From the NCBI GenBank assembly GCA_048370855.1, contig DBGEOK010000109.1, positions 1 through 64,000 of the forward strand: 64,000 nucleotides of DNA, given 5' to 3'. Origin of the DNA: Limiplasma sp048370855 (GTDB taxonomy: Bacteria; Bacillota; Clostridia; Christensenellales; Aristaeellaceae). The notes under the pieces are model-generated. The model saw only the letters and a program-made list of their open reading frames with translations, was not told the DNA's origin and ran no database searches. Positions 1-8,436 of this stretch are shown here, piece by piece (the stretch's first letter is position 1; the number at the start of each line of letters is the position of its first letter). The position numbers were made by a program, and so were the translations under genes.

Positions 1-19
1 AAGTGAAGATGTTCACCCT

Positions 20-137
<118 letters not shown>

Positions 138-145
138 TCCAATAA

Positions 146-220
<75 letters not shown>

Positions 221-228
221 AAAAGAGA

Positions 229-251
229 CGCGCAAATGCGCGCCTTTTTTT
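229..251 (+). terminator. Terminator of the rRNA/tRNA-Asn transcript
   Basis: CGCGC and GCGCG enclose loop AAAT and are followed by CC and seven T. It lies 8 nt past the tRNA-Asn CCA end. Confidence 0.8.
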
Positions 252-357
252 GGCTTCAAAGCCTTATCAACGCTGGAGCGTTGCTCATTGGAAGAGCCCC
301 GCGGCGGGTTGCAAGGCTCGGCGCGGGGCTCTTCCAATACCGGCAAGGGGTAAAGCG

Positions 358-708
358 TCAATATGTATAGTTTTCAACCTCTACTTTATCCGGATCGGTA
401 TAGGGCGCAAGGGTGGAAATCATTTTGACAACGCCGCCGGAATGGTTGATGACATAGTGAATTTCCCCGGGCTCGATATGGATGAGGTCGCCCGCCTTCA
501 GGGAATGAACCACGCCGTCTACGACGACGTCCACCTCTCCTTCCAGGATATAGAAGTTTTCTTCCATTACGTTGTGGTAGTGCGCTTTAAAATCCTGTCC
601 GGCCTGGAACTGCACGAGAGCGAAATTCATTCGCGGGCCTTTCATCAGGTATTTGGGGCCGCTGTCGCCAAAGCGATACTCTCTCTCGTTCTCATTGATC
701 ATAAACAT
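358..708 (-). CDS. Small metal-binding cupin protein in the lsr locus
   Basis: 116-residue single-domain cupin. Both cupin motifs are intact: HYHNVMEENFYILEG (His-x-His, Glu, Gly) and GDLIHIEPGEIHYVIN (Pro-x-Gly, His, Asn), so a metal site of two or three His plus Glu is expected. The ATG at 708 has an AGGAG 9 nt upstream and is preferred over in-frame upstream starts that overlap lsrK. It is the last gene of lsrR-lsrK-cupin, 23 nt after lsrK. Small cupins of this kind include sugar and sugar-phosphate isomerases; because no lsrG is present, a role in rearranging phospho-AI-2 is an inference. Cytoplasmic, as there is no signal peptide. Confidence 0.85.
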   Translation of the reverse strand: MFMINENEREYRFGDSGPKYLMKGPRMNFALVQFQAGQDFKAHYHNVMEENFYILEGEVDVVVDGVVHSLKAGDLIHIEPGEIHYVINHSGGVVKMISTLAPYTDPDKVEVENYTY

Positions 709-731
709 GCCAATCGTCTCCTTTGCAAATT

Positions 732-2297
732 TTAGAGCCCGGGCGCCGCCCACATATGCCTCGTCACATGACGGTCTGCCAGCGCGAGCTGCGCCTGATA
801 TACCTCGCGCCAAGGCGCGTACATCGCTTCATAAACCCGACGGCTTTCAGGATTCGGCGTGAAGGTCTTATCCCACTTTACAAGCTCGCGCGCCGTGCCG
901 CTGATGTCGGAAAATAGTCCCGCGCCATGCCCAGCCAGAATCGCGGCTCCCAGGGCGGTCGCTTCCTTCACCACCGGCACCTTCACCGGCAGGCCCAGCA
1001 CGTCGGCCAAAATCTGGCACCAGATATCGCCCTTGCTCGCGCCGCCCGCGAACACCACTTCGTCCGGCGCGTTTCCGGTCGTTTCCCGCACCAGCTCCAG
1101 GTGTCCCTTGGTTACCATGGCCGTATTTTCCATAATCGCGCGGTAGAAGGTGTATTTGTGAAACTTTTGAGGGTCAAAATCAAAGTTTGTAAAAGTGGGA
1201 GCGGCGTGCCGCCAGGAAATATAGTTCATGACATCGCTGAAGGCGCACAGCATGCCGTAGCTGCCGGCGGGAATTTTGGCCGCCTGCTCGTTCATGAGTT
1301 GATAGGGGTCCGCGCCCAGTTCCTTGGCCTGGCGGACCTCCTCCTGACAGAAGGCGTCGCGGTACCACCGCATGACCAGGCCCGGCTTAAACGCCAGCGC
1401 TTCGTATTGCCACATGCCCGGCACGGCGTGGCAGTTGACGCGCACCCGGCAGCCTGGGTCTGTTCGGGCGCTGTCCGTGTTAAACTCGTACTGCCAAAAG
1501 CTTCCGCCAAAGACGGCGGCCTGCCGGCAATCCACCACGCCGACGCCGACGCAGCCCAACTGCGCGTCTCCGCCTCCGGCAACCACAACCGTCGCTTCGG
1601 AAAGCCCGGTCTCGGAGGCGGCTTGGGCGCAGACCATGCCGACCGTTTCCCCGCATTCCACAACGGGCGGGAAAATATCGTCCTTCAGACCAACCTTACG
1701 CATGATCGCCGCGTCCCAATCGCGCTTTTGCAGGTTGAAAATGCCGGTGGTGCAGCCGTTGCTGGGCTCGGTCTTGAGGATGCCGGTCAGCTTATAGATC
1801 AGCCAATCGTTAAACATGCTGACCTTCGACACGCGCGCATAGAGCTCGGGCAGCTTGTTTTTGACCCATAGAATGCGTGGAAGCGCGCCAAGCGCGTAAG
1901 TCTGGCCAGACTCACGATAGATTTCTTTTTCCAGCTCAGGGTTCATCCGGATCAGTTGCCCCACCTCGTCGTCGCTGCGGGCGTCTACATTGGCGCAGGC
2001 CCAGATTTCCTTGCCTTCGCCGTCGTATAGGACGATTCCCTCCCGCATGCACGTGGTGCTTACGGCCGCGATCTCGCTAGGACGCACGCCCGTTTGCGCC
2101 ATTACGCCGCGGATGCACTCGGCGGCCAGGTCCCAATTATGCTTCCAATCAAAGTTCATGCTGCCGGGATAGCGCGGGTCTTCGGCATGCGTCCACTCGC
2201 GCTGAACGCAGCCCAGTTGCTCGCCGCTTTTGTTGAAAAGCACCGCCCGAACGCTTCCGGTGCCGGCATCCACCGCCATGAGGTACTGGTTTGCCAT
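732..2297 (-). CDS. lsrK: Autoinducer-2 kinase LsrK (FGGY family)
   Basis: 521 residues, close to the roughly 530 of the enterobacterial enzyme. LsrK phosphorylates imported AI-2 (DPD) with ATP, trapping it and creating the phospho-AI-2 inducer of LsrR. N-terminal phosphate-binding motif DAGTGSVRAVLFN, then SMREGIVLY-like (TCMREGIVLYDGEG), IWACANVDAR, GGGDAQLGC, MRWYRDAFC and the C-terminal FAGGASKGDIWCQILADV block, all matching LsrK rather than xylulose or glycerol kinases. The C-terminus ends in WAAPGL, as LsrK does (WKAPGL). It lies 48 nt downstream of lsrR in the same orientation. Confidence 0.95.
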   Translation of the reverse strand: MANQYLMAVDAGTGSVRAVLFNKSGEQLGCVQREWTHAEDPRYPGSMNFDWKHNWDLAAECIRGVMAQTGVRPSEIAAVSTTCMREGIVLYDGEGKEIWACANVDARSDDEVGQLIRMNPELEKEIYRESGQTYALGALPRILWVKNKLPELYARVSKVSMFNDWLIYKLTGILKTEPSNGCTTGIFNLQKRDWDAAIMRKVGLKDDIFPPVVECGETVGMVCAQAASETGLSEATVVVAGGGDAQLGCVGVGVVDCRQAAVFGGSFWQYEFNTDSARTDPGCRVRVNCHAVPGMWQYEALAFKPGLVMRWYRDAFCQEEVRQAKELGADPYQLMNEQAAKIPAGSYGMLCAFSDVMNYISWRHAAPTFTNFDFDPQKFHKYTFYRAIMENTAMVTKGHLELVRETTGNAPDEVVFAGGASKGDIWCQILADVLGLPVKVPVVKEATALGAAILAGHGAGLFSDISGTARELVKWDKTFTPNPESRRVYEAMYAPWREVYQAQLALADRHVTRHMWAAPGL

Positions 2298-2345
2298 TAT
2301 GATCCCTCCATACTATATGAAATATCCAAATGGGGCTTTATTGAA

Positions 2346-3272
2346 TCATTTTCCTTCTGAAAGAAAGGTCAGAAGATGGTTTGCGGTTCGGTCGTCGGTA
2401 ATCAGCACGTCCAGGTACTGCCCGCGAAGCGCGGCGTGGATGGCGGATACCTTGCTGTCTCCCGCGGCGACGCCAACGACATTTTTCAGCTTCTTGAGCG
2501 TGCTGAGCGGGGTGCTGATCAGCCTATCCTCCAGCGGGGTATGAAGCAGCTCGCCGTCGCGGTCGATAAAATGGCTGAGCAGGTCGCCGACCGCTCCCTG
2601 CATGCTGAGATATAGGAAATCGTTGTTGTTGAGTATTCCGGATTTGAAGATCGTGGCGCTCTCGTGCATGGCGCCGATGCCAACCACCGAAAGCTGCGCC
2701 AGCGAAATCATACGGCTGAGCTCCATGACGGAGGACTCCTGCCGGAGGGCCTCGGCCATCTCCTTGCTGCTGGCCAGGAGCGGGGCGGGGATAAGATGAA
2801 GCTTCGCGTTAAATACGTTGCTTCGGGTGTCGGGCAGGTAGTAGCTCACGCCGCCTGTTAAGGACACGCAAGTGAGCGGCTGTTCCGCCAGCGTTGCGAG
2901 GTTGTTGAGGATTCGGCTCGGCGTGTCGCCGTAGCCGATATTTAAAAGGCTGTTTTGCGTCAGGCGTTCGCTGATATACATGCTGGCGGCTTCCGCGACG
3001 CCGGTATTCACCATGGACCGGTCGATGGAGGCGGGAACGACAAACGCGTCCTTGAGGCCGAATTCACTCATCAGGGAGCGTTCCAGTTGCATGCGCGTTT
3101 CGCCGTCCTTGCGCAGGCGAAACTGGATGATGCCTGTCTGTCGGGCCTTTTCCAGCAGCTTGATGACCCGCATGCGGGTGATGCCCATATGCTCCGCCAC
3201 GTGCTGCTGCGTCATTTCTTCAAAATAGTAGTACCACGCAACCTTTATCATCAGCGATTCTTCGTAATCCAT
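2346..3272 (-). CDS. lsrR: Transcriptional repressor LsrR (SorC/DeoR-type)
   Basis: 308 residues. An N-terminal helix-turn-helix (about residues 18-42, TQQHVAEHMGITRMRVIKLL) precedes a sugar-phosphate-binding SorC domain with the characteristic SLTGGVSYY, LIPAPLLASS and VGIGAM segments, aligning with enterobacterial LsrR from the VAWYYYFEEMTQ region to the C-terminus. In known systems phospho-AI-2 releases LsrR from DNA. It is divergent from lsrA, with repeated CAAATGTT boxes at both promoters. Start ATG at 3272 has a GGAAGGGG upstream. Confidence 0.93.
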   Translation of the reverse strand: MDYEESLMIKVAWYYYFEEMTQQHVAEHMGITRMRVIKLLEKARQTGIIQFRLRKDGETRMQLERSLMSEFGLKDAFVVPASIDRSMVNTGVAEAASMYISERLTQNSLLNIGYGDTPSRILNNLATLAEQPLTCVSLTGGVSYYLPDTRSNVFNAKLHLIPAPLLASSKEMAEALRQESSVMELSRMISLAQLSVVGIGAMHESATIFKSGILNNNDFLYLSMQGAVGDLLSHFIDRDGELLHTPLEDRLISTPLSTLKKLKNVVGVAAGDSKVSAIHAALRGQYLDVLITDDRTANHLLTFLSEGK

Positions 3273-3307
3273 GGCAACCCCTTCCCCAACGCCACCCAGG
3301 CAAAATG

Positions 3308-3334
3308 CAAATGTTTATATAAAAAACAAATGTT
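3308..3334. promoter_or_regulatory. Candidate LsrR operator pair at the lsrR promoter
   Basis: The octamer CAAATGTT occurs at 3308-3315 and again at 3327-3334 (19 bp apart, nearly two helical turns), immediately downstream of the lsrR -10 box. The same box in the other orientation recurs at the lsrA promoter. Binding by LsrR is inferred from the shared sequence and position. Confidence 0.55.
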
Positions 3335-3346
3335 GCTTATGGTGGT

Positions 3347-3375
3347 AGTATATCACCCGCCTCTCGGATTGTCAA
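3347..3375 (-). promoter_or_regulatory. lsrR-lsrK-cupin promoter
   Basis: On the minus strand TTGACA (3375-3370) and TATACT (3352-3347) are separated by 17 bp, a near-consensus housekeeping promoter. The CAAATGTT boxes fall just downstream, suiting autorepression. Confidence 0.8.
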
Positions 3376-3537
3376 CGACAGAAAAGCAAAAAAGCATCTC
3401 AGGGCGCGCGGGAGAGAGGATGAGAAAATAAGTGAAATGAGGGTAAGACGGGCGGCTGATAAATGTGTAAAATTGCTAAAAAGAAAAGGGGCGGAAGAAG
3501 AGAAATAGCCGTCTACGAAACTTTTTTGGAAGAAACG

Positions 3538-3566
3538 TTGACAAACATTTAAAAGCATAGTATGAT
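3538..3566 (+). promoter_or_regulatory. lsrACDBF promoter
   Basis: TTGACA (3538-3543) and TATGAT (3561-3566) with a 17-bp spacer. AACATTT, the reverse complement of the lsrR-side box, lies in the spacer at 3544-3550. Confidence 0.8.
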
Positions 3567-3603
3567 ATCACCAGAAACAAAAAAGACATGGCAATAACAT
3601 TTG
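3544..3603. promoter_or_regulatory. Candidate LsrR operators at the lsrA promoter
   Basis: AACATTT (3544-3550) sits between -35 and -10, and a full AACATTTG (3596-3603) sits in the leader about 24 nt before the lsrA start. Both are the inverse of the CAAATGTT boxes at the lsrR promoter. The 160 bp between the two promoters hold no other feature I can see. Confidence 0.5.
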
Positions 3604-3627
3604 TAATGCCACGGGAGGTCCTTTTTG

Positions 3628-5148
3628 ATGAACGAGACCGTGAACCGGCAGCCCGACGCGCTCATCTCGGTGCGCGGGATCACCAAAGCATTCGGAAGCA
3701 ACACGGTGCTCAAAGGGATCGATATGGACGTGAACGCAGGCGAGGTGGTCGCCCTGATTGGCGGCAACGGCGCGGGCAAGAGCACGTTAATGAAGATCAT
3801 TATGGGCATTTATGATACGGATGACGGCGAGATTTTAATGGATGGCAAGCCTGTCAGGCTCGGCAGGCCCTCCGCTTCGCTGGCCCAGGGGATTTATCTG
3901 GTGCCGCAGGAGCCGATGCTTTTTCCCAATATGACGGTTGAGGAAAACGTGCTGATGGGCTTTGAGCAAAAACGGGGCGAGCTACACAAGCGGCTGGTCG
4001 GACTGATCGCCCATTTAGGCTGGACGCTGGATCTGGGCCGCAAGGCGGCGACCCTCTCCATCGCGGAGCAGCAGTTGGTAGAGCTGCTGCGGGGCCTGAT
4101 GCGCGATTCCCGCCTTCTGATCCTGGACGAGCCCACAAGCTCTCTGACGTTTAACGAGGTTGAGTCCCTGTTTCAAATCGTCCGTGATTTGAAGGCAAAG
4201 GGCATCGGCGTCATCTACATCACGCACAGGCTTAGCGAGGTTTTTGAAATCGCCGATCAAGTGCTGATTATGCGCGACGGCGTGATTACCATCAACGGCC
4301 CGGTCGTCGATTTCACAAGGGATATGCTGGTCGCCGGCCTGCTGCCGCCGGACAGCGAGGTTCAAACGCGCAAGACGGAGGGCAAGGCGATTGACTATGC
4401 GCACACTGAACCGGCCTTGATTATCGACCATCTGACCGGCTATGGGTTCAGCGATATTTGCCTTCAGGTGTATCCGGGAGAAATCCTGGGCCTGGCGGGC
4501 GTTGTGGGCGCCGGGCGGACGGAGCTGGCGACGACGATCTTCGGCCGGGACGTAATCAAAAGCGGAAGGGTGCGCCTCATGGGCAGGGACATCACCGGCC
4601 TCAGCACCCGCCGCGTGCTGGACGAGGGCCTGAACTATGTGGCGGAAGATCGCTTTTTGAACGGTATATTCCGCATCAGCGACGTCGCGGCCAATACCAC
4701 GGCTGCAAACCTGGATCATATGAGCGCCTTTTTCATCAATTTTAAAGAGGAGCGCAATGTGACGGACAACTTTATTAAGGCGTTCCGCACCAAGGTCACG
4801 GGCCGCGACCAGTTGATCGGCTCCCTTTCCGGCGGAAACCAGCAGAAGGTAGTGATCGCGCGGGCGCTGTCCACCCACCCAAAGGTGCTCATCCTGGACG
4901 AGCCGACGCGCGGCATTGACGCCGCGGCGCGCGGCGACGTATACGCAATTATCGAGCAGCTCAAGGAACAAGGGCTCGCCATTCTTCTGATTTCCTCGGA
5001 TATGGAGGAGATTGTGGAGCTGAGCGACCGCGCGGCGACAATGTACTGCGGCCGGATCAATAAGGAGTTTGCCAAAGAAGAAATCAGCCAGGACAGCCTC
5101 ATGGCGGCTGCCTTCGGCGTGGTGGAAGGGAGCGCCGTCCATGCTTAA
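3628..5148 (+). CDS. lsrA: AI-2 ABC importer ATPase LsrA
   Basis: 506 residues with two fused nucleotide-binding domains, as in all sugar-type (CUT2) importers. The first half has GGNGAGKST (residues 45-53), an LSIAEQQ signature and LILDEPTSSLT. The second half has the usual degenerate P-loop GVVGAGRTE, LSGGNQQKVVIARAL and LILDEPTRGID. It energises import of AI-2 through LsrC/LsrD. ATG 3628 is chosen over TTG 3625 because GGGAGG is 9 nt upstream of it. The stop overlaps lsrC by 8 nt, so translation is coupled. Assignment to AI-2 rather than ribose rests on lsrB, lsrK, lsrF and lsrR alongside. Confidence 0.92.
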   Translation: MNETVNRQPDALISVRGITKAFGSNTVLKGIDMDVNAGEVVALIGGNGAGKSTLMKIIMGIYDTDDGEILMDGKPVRLGRPSASLAQGIYLVPQEPMLFPNMTVEENVLMGFEQKRGELHKRLVGLIAHLGWTLDLGRKAATLSIAEQQLVELLRGLMRDSRLLILDEPTSSLTFNEVESLFQIVRDLKAKGIGVIYITHRLSEVFEIADQVLIMRDGVITINGPVVDFTRDMLVAGLLPPDSEVQTRKTEGKAIDYAHTEPALIIDHLTGYGFSDICLQVYPGEILGLAGVVGAGRTELATTIFGRDVIKSGRVRLMGRDITGLSTRRVLDEGLNYVAEDRFLNGIFRISDVAANTTAANLDHMSAFFINFKEERNVTDNFIKAFRTKVTGRDQLIGSLSGGNQQKVVIARALSTHPKVLILDEPTRGIDAAARGDVYAIIEQLKEQGLAILLISSDMEEIVELSDRAATMYCGRINKEFAKEEISQDSLMAAAFGVVEGSAVHA

Positions 5149-6160
5149 AAAGCTGCTTCACTCCCGAGAGCTTACCGCCGTTATTTTTATCATCCTGATG
5201 TTCTTAGGCGTGGGCGCGATCAACCCCGCGTTTCTGACGGCGAATAACATCTGGCTGTGCCTGAACAGCAGCGTGGTTTACACGGTGGTGGCGGTCGGTA
5301 TCGCGCTTGTCATCATCACGGGCGAGATCGACGTTTCCGTGGGCGCCACGGTGGGGATGGCCGCCGCCGTCAGCGGAACCATGATTCGGGACGGCCAGCC
5401 CTGGTTTCTCGCCATCGGCGCGGCGCTGCTGGTGGGCTTGCTGGTCGGCTGTGTCAACGGCCTCGGCGTTACGGTTCTCAAGATTCCATCCATTATTATG
5501 ACGTTGGGCACCAACGGCATCGTCCGCGGACTGATTTATGTTTATACCGACGGCAAATGGGTGGAGAATATTTCATTTGACTTTAAAAGCCTGTCGCAGG
5601 GCCGCCTGTTTGGAACGATTACCTACTTTTACCTGGGCGCGATCGCGTTGATTGTGATTGTGCACCTGCTGCTAACCAAAAGCAAGCGAGGGCGCTATTT
5701 GGCGGCTGTGGGCGATAACACCGGCGGCGCGACGCTGCTGGGAATACCGGTGGACGCGACCAAATTTGTCTCCTTCGCCCTGTGCGGCGTGATGGCGGCG
5801 GCGGGCGGCGTGCTGTATGTAAGCCGTGTGGGCTTTGTGACGCCGATCGCCGGAAACGGATATGAAATGAAGGTCATCGCCGCTTGCGTGCTGGGAGGCA
5901 TCAGCCTTTCGGGCGGCGTAGGATCGGTCATCGGCGCGGGCGTCGGCGCGGCCATCATGGCGTCCATCAGCCGGGTTCTGGTGTTTATCGGCCTGTCCTC
6001 GGACTATGACGATACAATCACAGGCATTTTGCTCATCATTATCGTCGTTTCGGACGCGTTAATCCGTCACCGCGCCGTGGAGCGCGCGAGAAGGGAACGG
6101 CTGGCGGCCAAAACGCAGCATATAGCTGCCGGGATGAAGGGGGCGACCGACGGTGAATAA
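5141..6160 (+). CDS. lsrC: AI-2 ABC importer permease LsrC
   Basis: 339 residues, highly hydrophobic with about nine or ten predicted membrane segments and the CUT2 permease signature region TLGTNGIVRGLIYVYTDGKWV plus GAxGVLYVSRVG-like and VIAACVLGGISLSGGVGS. It forms the membrane pore with LsrD. ATG 5141 overlaps the end of lsrA and is preceded by GGAAGGG. The last 8 nt overlap lsrD. Order lsrA-C-D-B-F is the same as in enterobacteria. Confidence 0.9.
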   Translation: MLKKLLHSRELTAVIFIILMFLGVGAINPAFLTANNIWLCLNSSVVYTVVAVGIALVIITGEIDVSVGATVGMAAAVSGTMIRDGQPWFLAIGAALLVGLLVGCVNGLGVTVLKIPSIIMTLGTNGIVRGLIYVYTDGKWVENISFDFKSLSQGRLFGTITYFYLGAIALIVIVHLLLTKSKRGRYLAAVGDNTGGATLLGIPVDATKFVSFALCGVMAAAGGVLYVSRVGFVTPIAGNGYEMKVIAACVLGGISLSGGVGSVIGAGVGAAIMASISRVLVFIGLSSDYDDTITGILLIIIVVSDALIRHRAVERARRERLAAKTQHIAAGMKGATDGE

Positions 6161-7172
6161 GCTGAAAAAAACGTTCGTCCGCTGGGAGAGCTTCCTTGTA
6201 GTGGTGATCTTGCTGGAGTTTGCGGTTTTTGGAACCATCAATCCCAAGTTTCTCAACATCACCCGCCTGTTCAACAGCCTCAATCAATTTATCCCGGTGT
6301 GCATCATTTCGCTGTTCGTCACCTTCGTCATGATTACCGGCGGCATCGACATCCAGGCGGGTTCCATCGTCGGTCTCACGAGCATCATGGTGGGCGTCCT
6401 CTGGAACGACGCGGGGCTTAACATTTTTGTGGCTTGCGCGGTCGCGCTGGTGGCGGGCGCGCTTTGCGGAGCGCTGAGCGGCTTTTTTGTAGCGTACACA
6501 GGCGTCCAGCCAATGGTGGTCACGCTGGGCGGGTCCTTCCTCTATTCCGGGCTGGCGCTGGCGGTTACCAACCTGAGCGCCACGGAGGCATATCAGGGTA
6601 TCAGCAACTTTCCGGAGGCGTTCCGCGCCCTTAGCAAAACAAAGGTCTTCGGCGTGGTTCCCATGCAGTTTATCATCTTCCTGCTGCTGGTGGCGCTGTC
6701 GTACGTCCTGCTTCACCGTACCAATTTCGGCCGCAAAATTTTTCTTTGCGGCGTCAACCAGAATGCGGCGGAGTTCAGCGGCATCAACTCCCGCGCCGTC
6801 ATCATGAGCACCTACGTCCTTTCCGGCCTGAGCGCCTCCATCGCGGGCATCCTGCTGACGGCCTATCTGGGCACCGCGAAGGCCGATATGGGCGCGGAGT
6901 ATACGCTGCCCATCATCACGGCGGTCGTTCTCGGCGGCACCAGCAACCTGGGCGGCAGCGGCGGCGTGATCGGCTCCGCGCTGGCCGCGCTGGCGATCGG
7001 GCTTCTCCGCATTGGCCTGAGCCTGAACGGCTTGGCGACGCAGTATCTGGACATCCCGGTCGGCATCCTGCTGGTGCTGGTGGTTTCCTTCCGGTTTGCG
7101 GGCACCAACCCCAAGCTTAGGAAGCTCTTTGCCCGCAGGAAACGCCCCACGGCGATCAGCAGGAACGCCTGA
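6153..7172 (+). CDS. lsrD: AI-2 ABC importer permease LsrD
   Basis: 339 residues, second CUT2 permease, starting at GTG 6153 inside the end of lsrC with GGGG upstream. It contains FVTFVMITGGIDIQAGSIVGL near the N-terminus, GVQPMVVTLGGSFLYSGLAL in the middle and ITAVVLGGTSNLGGSGGVIGS, all typical of the RbsC/LsrD group. Paralogous to LsrC next to it; the two are expected to form a heterodimer. Assignment as D rather than C follows gene order. Confidence 0.9.
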   Translation: MNKLKKTFVRWESFLVVVILLEFAVFGTINPKFLNITRLFNSLNQFIPVCIISLFVTFVMITGGIDIQAGSIVGLTSIMVGVLWNDAGLNIFVACAVALVAGALCGALSGFFVAYTGVQPMVVTLGGSFLYSGLALAVTNLSATEAYQGISNFPEAFRALSKTKVFGVVPMQFIIFLLLVALSYVLLHRTNFGRKIFLCGVNQNAAEFSGINSRAVIMSTYVLSGLSASIAGILLTAYLGTAKADMGAEYTLPIITAVVLGGTSNLGGSGGVIGSALAALAIGLLRIGLSLNGLATQYLDIPVGILLVLVVSFRFAGTNPKLRKLFARRKRPTAISRNA

Positions 7173-7241
7173 CCCCCCTTCCCTCGATTCCTTACGCGCC
7201 CCAGGCGTGCAAGAAATAAAACCATTCAGGAGGTAGTCACT

Positions 7242-8303
7242 ATGAAAAGGTTCTCCAAGATCCTGGCCGCGGCGCTGGCCCTCGTGCTGTGCGTCAGCAT
7301 GCTGTCCGTTGCCATGGCCGACGACACGACCGTCGTGTTTATCCCCAAGCTGTCCGGCAACGCGTTCTTTGAGTCCGCCAACGTAGGCGCTCAGGACTTC
7401 GCCGCCAAGAACGGCTTCACCGTCAAGTATGACGGCAACCCCGAGGCGTCCGTCGCCAACCAGGTCGCCATCATCCAGAACGCCATCAACAGCGGCGCGG
7501 ATGCCATCTGCATCTCCACCGTTGACGCCGCCGGCGTGAGCGACGCGCTGAAGGAAGCGGCCGAGGCCGGCGTGGTTGTCACCACGTGGGACAGCGACTC
7601 CCTGGCGGAAGACCGCCGCATCATGGTCAGCCAGGGCACTCCCGAGCAGCTTGGCCAAATGCTGGTCGACATGCTCGCCGAGAGCCTGACCGAGCGCGGC
7701 AAGGACGTGACCAAGGACGAAATCAAGTACTGCTGGCATTACAGCCAGGCGACCGTGACCGACCAGAATAGCTGGCACGTGGCGGGCGAGGCCTATGTGG
7801 CCGAGAAGTACCCCAACTGGGTCAACGTTGCCCCCGATAACTACTACTCCGAGCAGGACGCCGAAAAGGCCATCACGGTTGGCGAGTCCATCCTGACCGC
7901 CTACCCCGACATCGACGGCATCATCTGCAACGACTCCACCGCCCTGCCCGGACAGGCGCAGGCCGCTCAGAACCTGGGCTATGACGCCAGCAAGGTTTCC
8001 ATCACCGGCTTCGCCTCCCCCAACAGCATGAAGGATTACTGCCGCGCCGGCATCCTCACCCGCTGGGGCCTGTGGGATTGCAAGATCCAGGGCGCGCTGG
8101 GCTGCTACATGGCGTACCTGCTGGCTACCGGCCAGGAGCTGAAGGTTGGCAGCACTGTTGAGGTTCCCGACATCGGCACCGTGACCATCGAGCCCAACAC
8201 CGTTCTCGATCCCAACGCCTACACCGCGGACGACAGCGGCGTGGTGCTCCTGCCGGAGCGCGCCGTGTTCACCGCCGAGAACATGGATAACTACGATTTC
8301 TAA
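7242..8303 (+). CDS. lsrB: AI-2-binding protein LsrB
   Basis: 353 residues, Sec signal peptide (about 1-26, cleavage after AMA) and no lipobox, then a periplasmic-binding fold. Compared with the Salmonella AI-2 contacts, Lys (FIPKL, K36), Asp (TWDSD, D117), Asp-Gln (TVTDQN, D174-Q175) and Pro (ALPGQ, P236) are kept, while the Ala two residues after that Pro is Gln (Q238). The C-terminus VLLPERAVFTAENMDNYDF matches LsrB closely. It has its own AGGAGG site 69 nt after lsrD and a stable hairpin after the stop, fitting high expression. In a monoderm it must be held at the cell surface by contact with LsrCD or by some unseen means. Confidence 0.93.
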   Translation: MKRFSKILAAALALVLCVSMLSVAMADDTTVVFIPKLSGNAFFESANVGAQDFAAKNGFTVKYDGNPEASVANQVAIIQNAINSGADAICISTVDAAGVSDALKEAAEAGVVVTTWDSDSLAEDRRIMVSQGTPEQLGQMLVDMLAESLTERGKDVTKDEIKYCWHYSQATVTDQNSWHVAGEAYVAEKYPNWVNVAPDNYYSEQDAEKAITVGESILTAYPDIDGIICNDSTALPGQAQAAQNLGYDASKVSITGFASPNSMKDYCRAGILTRWGLWDCKIQGALGCYMAYLLATGQELKVGSTVEVPDIGTVTIEPNTVLDPNAYTADDSGVVLLPERAVFTAENMDNYDF

Positions 8304-8324
8304 TCCCTATCGCATTCCCAACAA

Positions 8325-8354
8325 GGGAGCGGGGCGCGGCGCAAAGCCGCTCCC
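8325..8354 (+). other. Intercistronic hairpin after lsrB
   Basis: GGGAGCGG (8325-8332) pairs with CCGCTCCC (8347-8354) around a G+C-rich loop, with no U-run. Such a stem after a binding-protein gene commonly protects the upstream message and lowers downstream expression. Confidence 0.5.
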
Positions 8355-8436
8355 ACTCCCTTTCATGGCGAAAGCGAGCGGACAATCCGACGCGTTCGCC
8401 GGCACATTTTATCAAATCAACCGGGAGGTATATACA

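Noticed and set aside
7242..7320. Lipoprotein signal in LsrB
   Set aside because: The Cys at position 17 is preceded by LVL, without Gly, Ala or Ser at -1, and a good signal peptidase I site (AMA-DD) follows.
6039..7778. Long open frame on the minus strand opposite lsrD and lsrB (579 codons)
   Set aside because: Mirror of real genes in G+C-rich DNA; it is rich in His, Gln, Arg and Asp, has no recognisable domain or ribosome site, and spans two convincing genes. The same applies to other long antisense frames such as 4015-5142, 17596-18726, 21851-23095 and 37870-39027.
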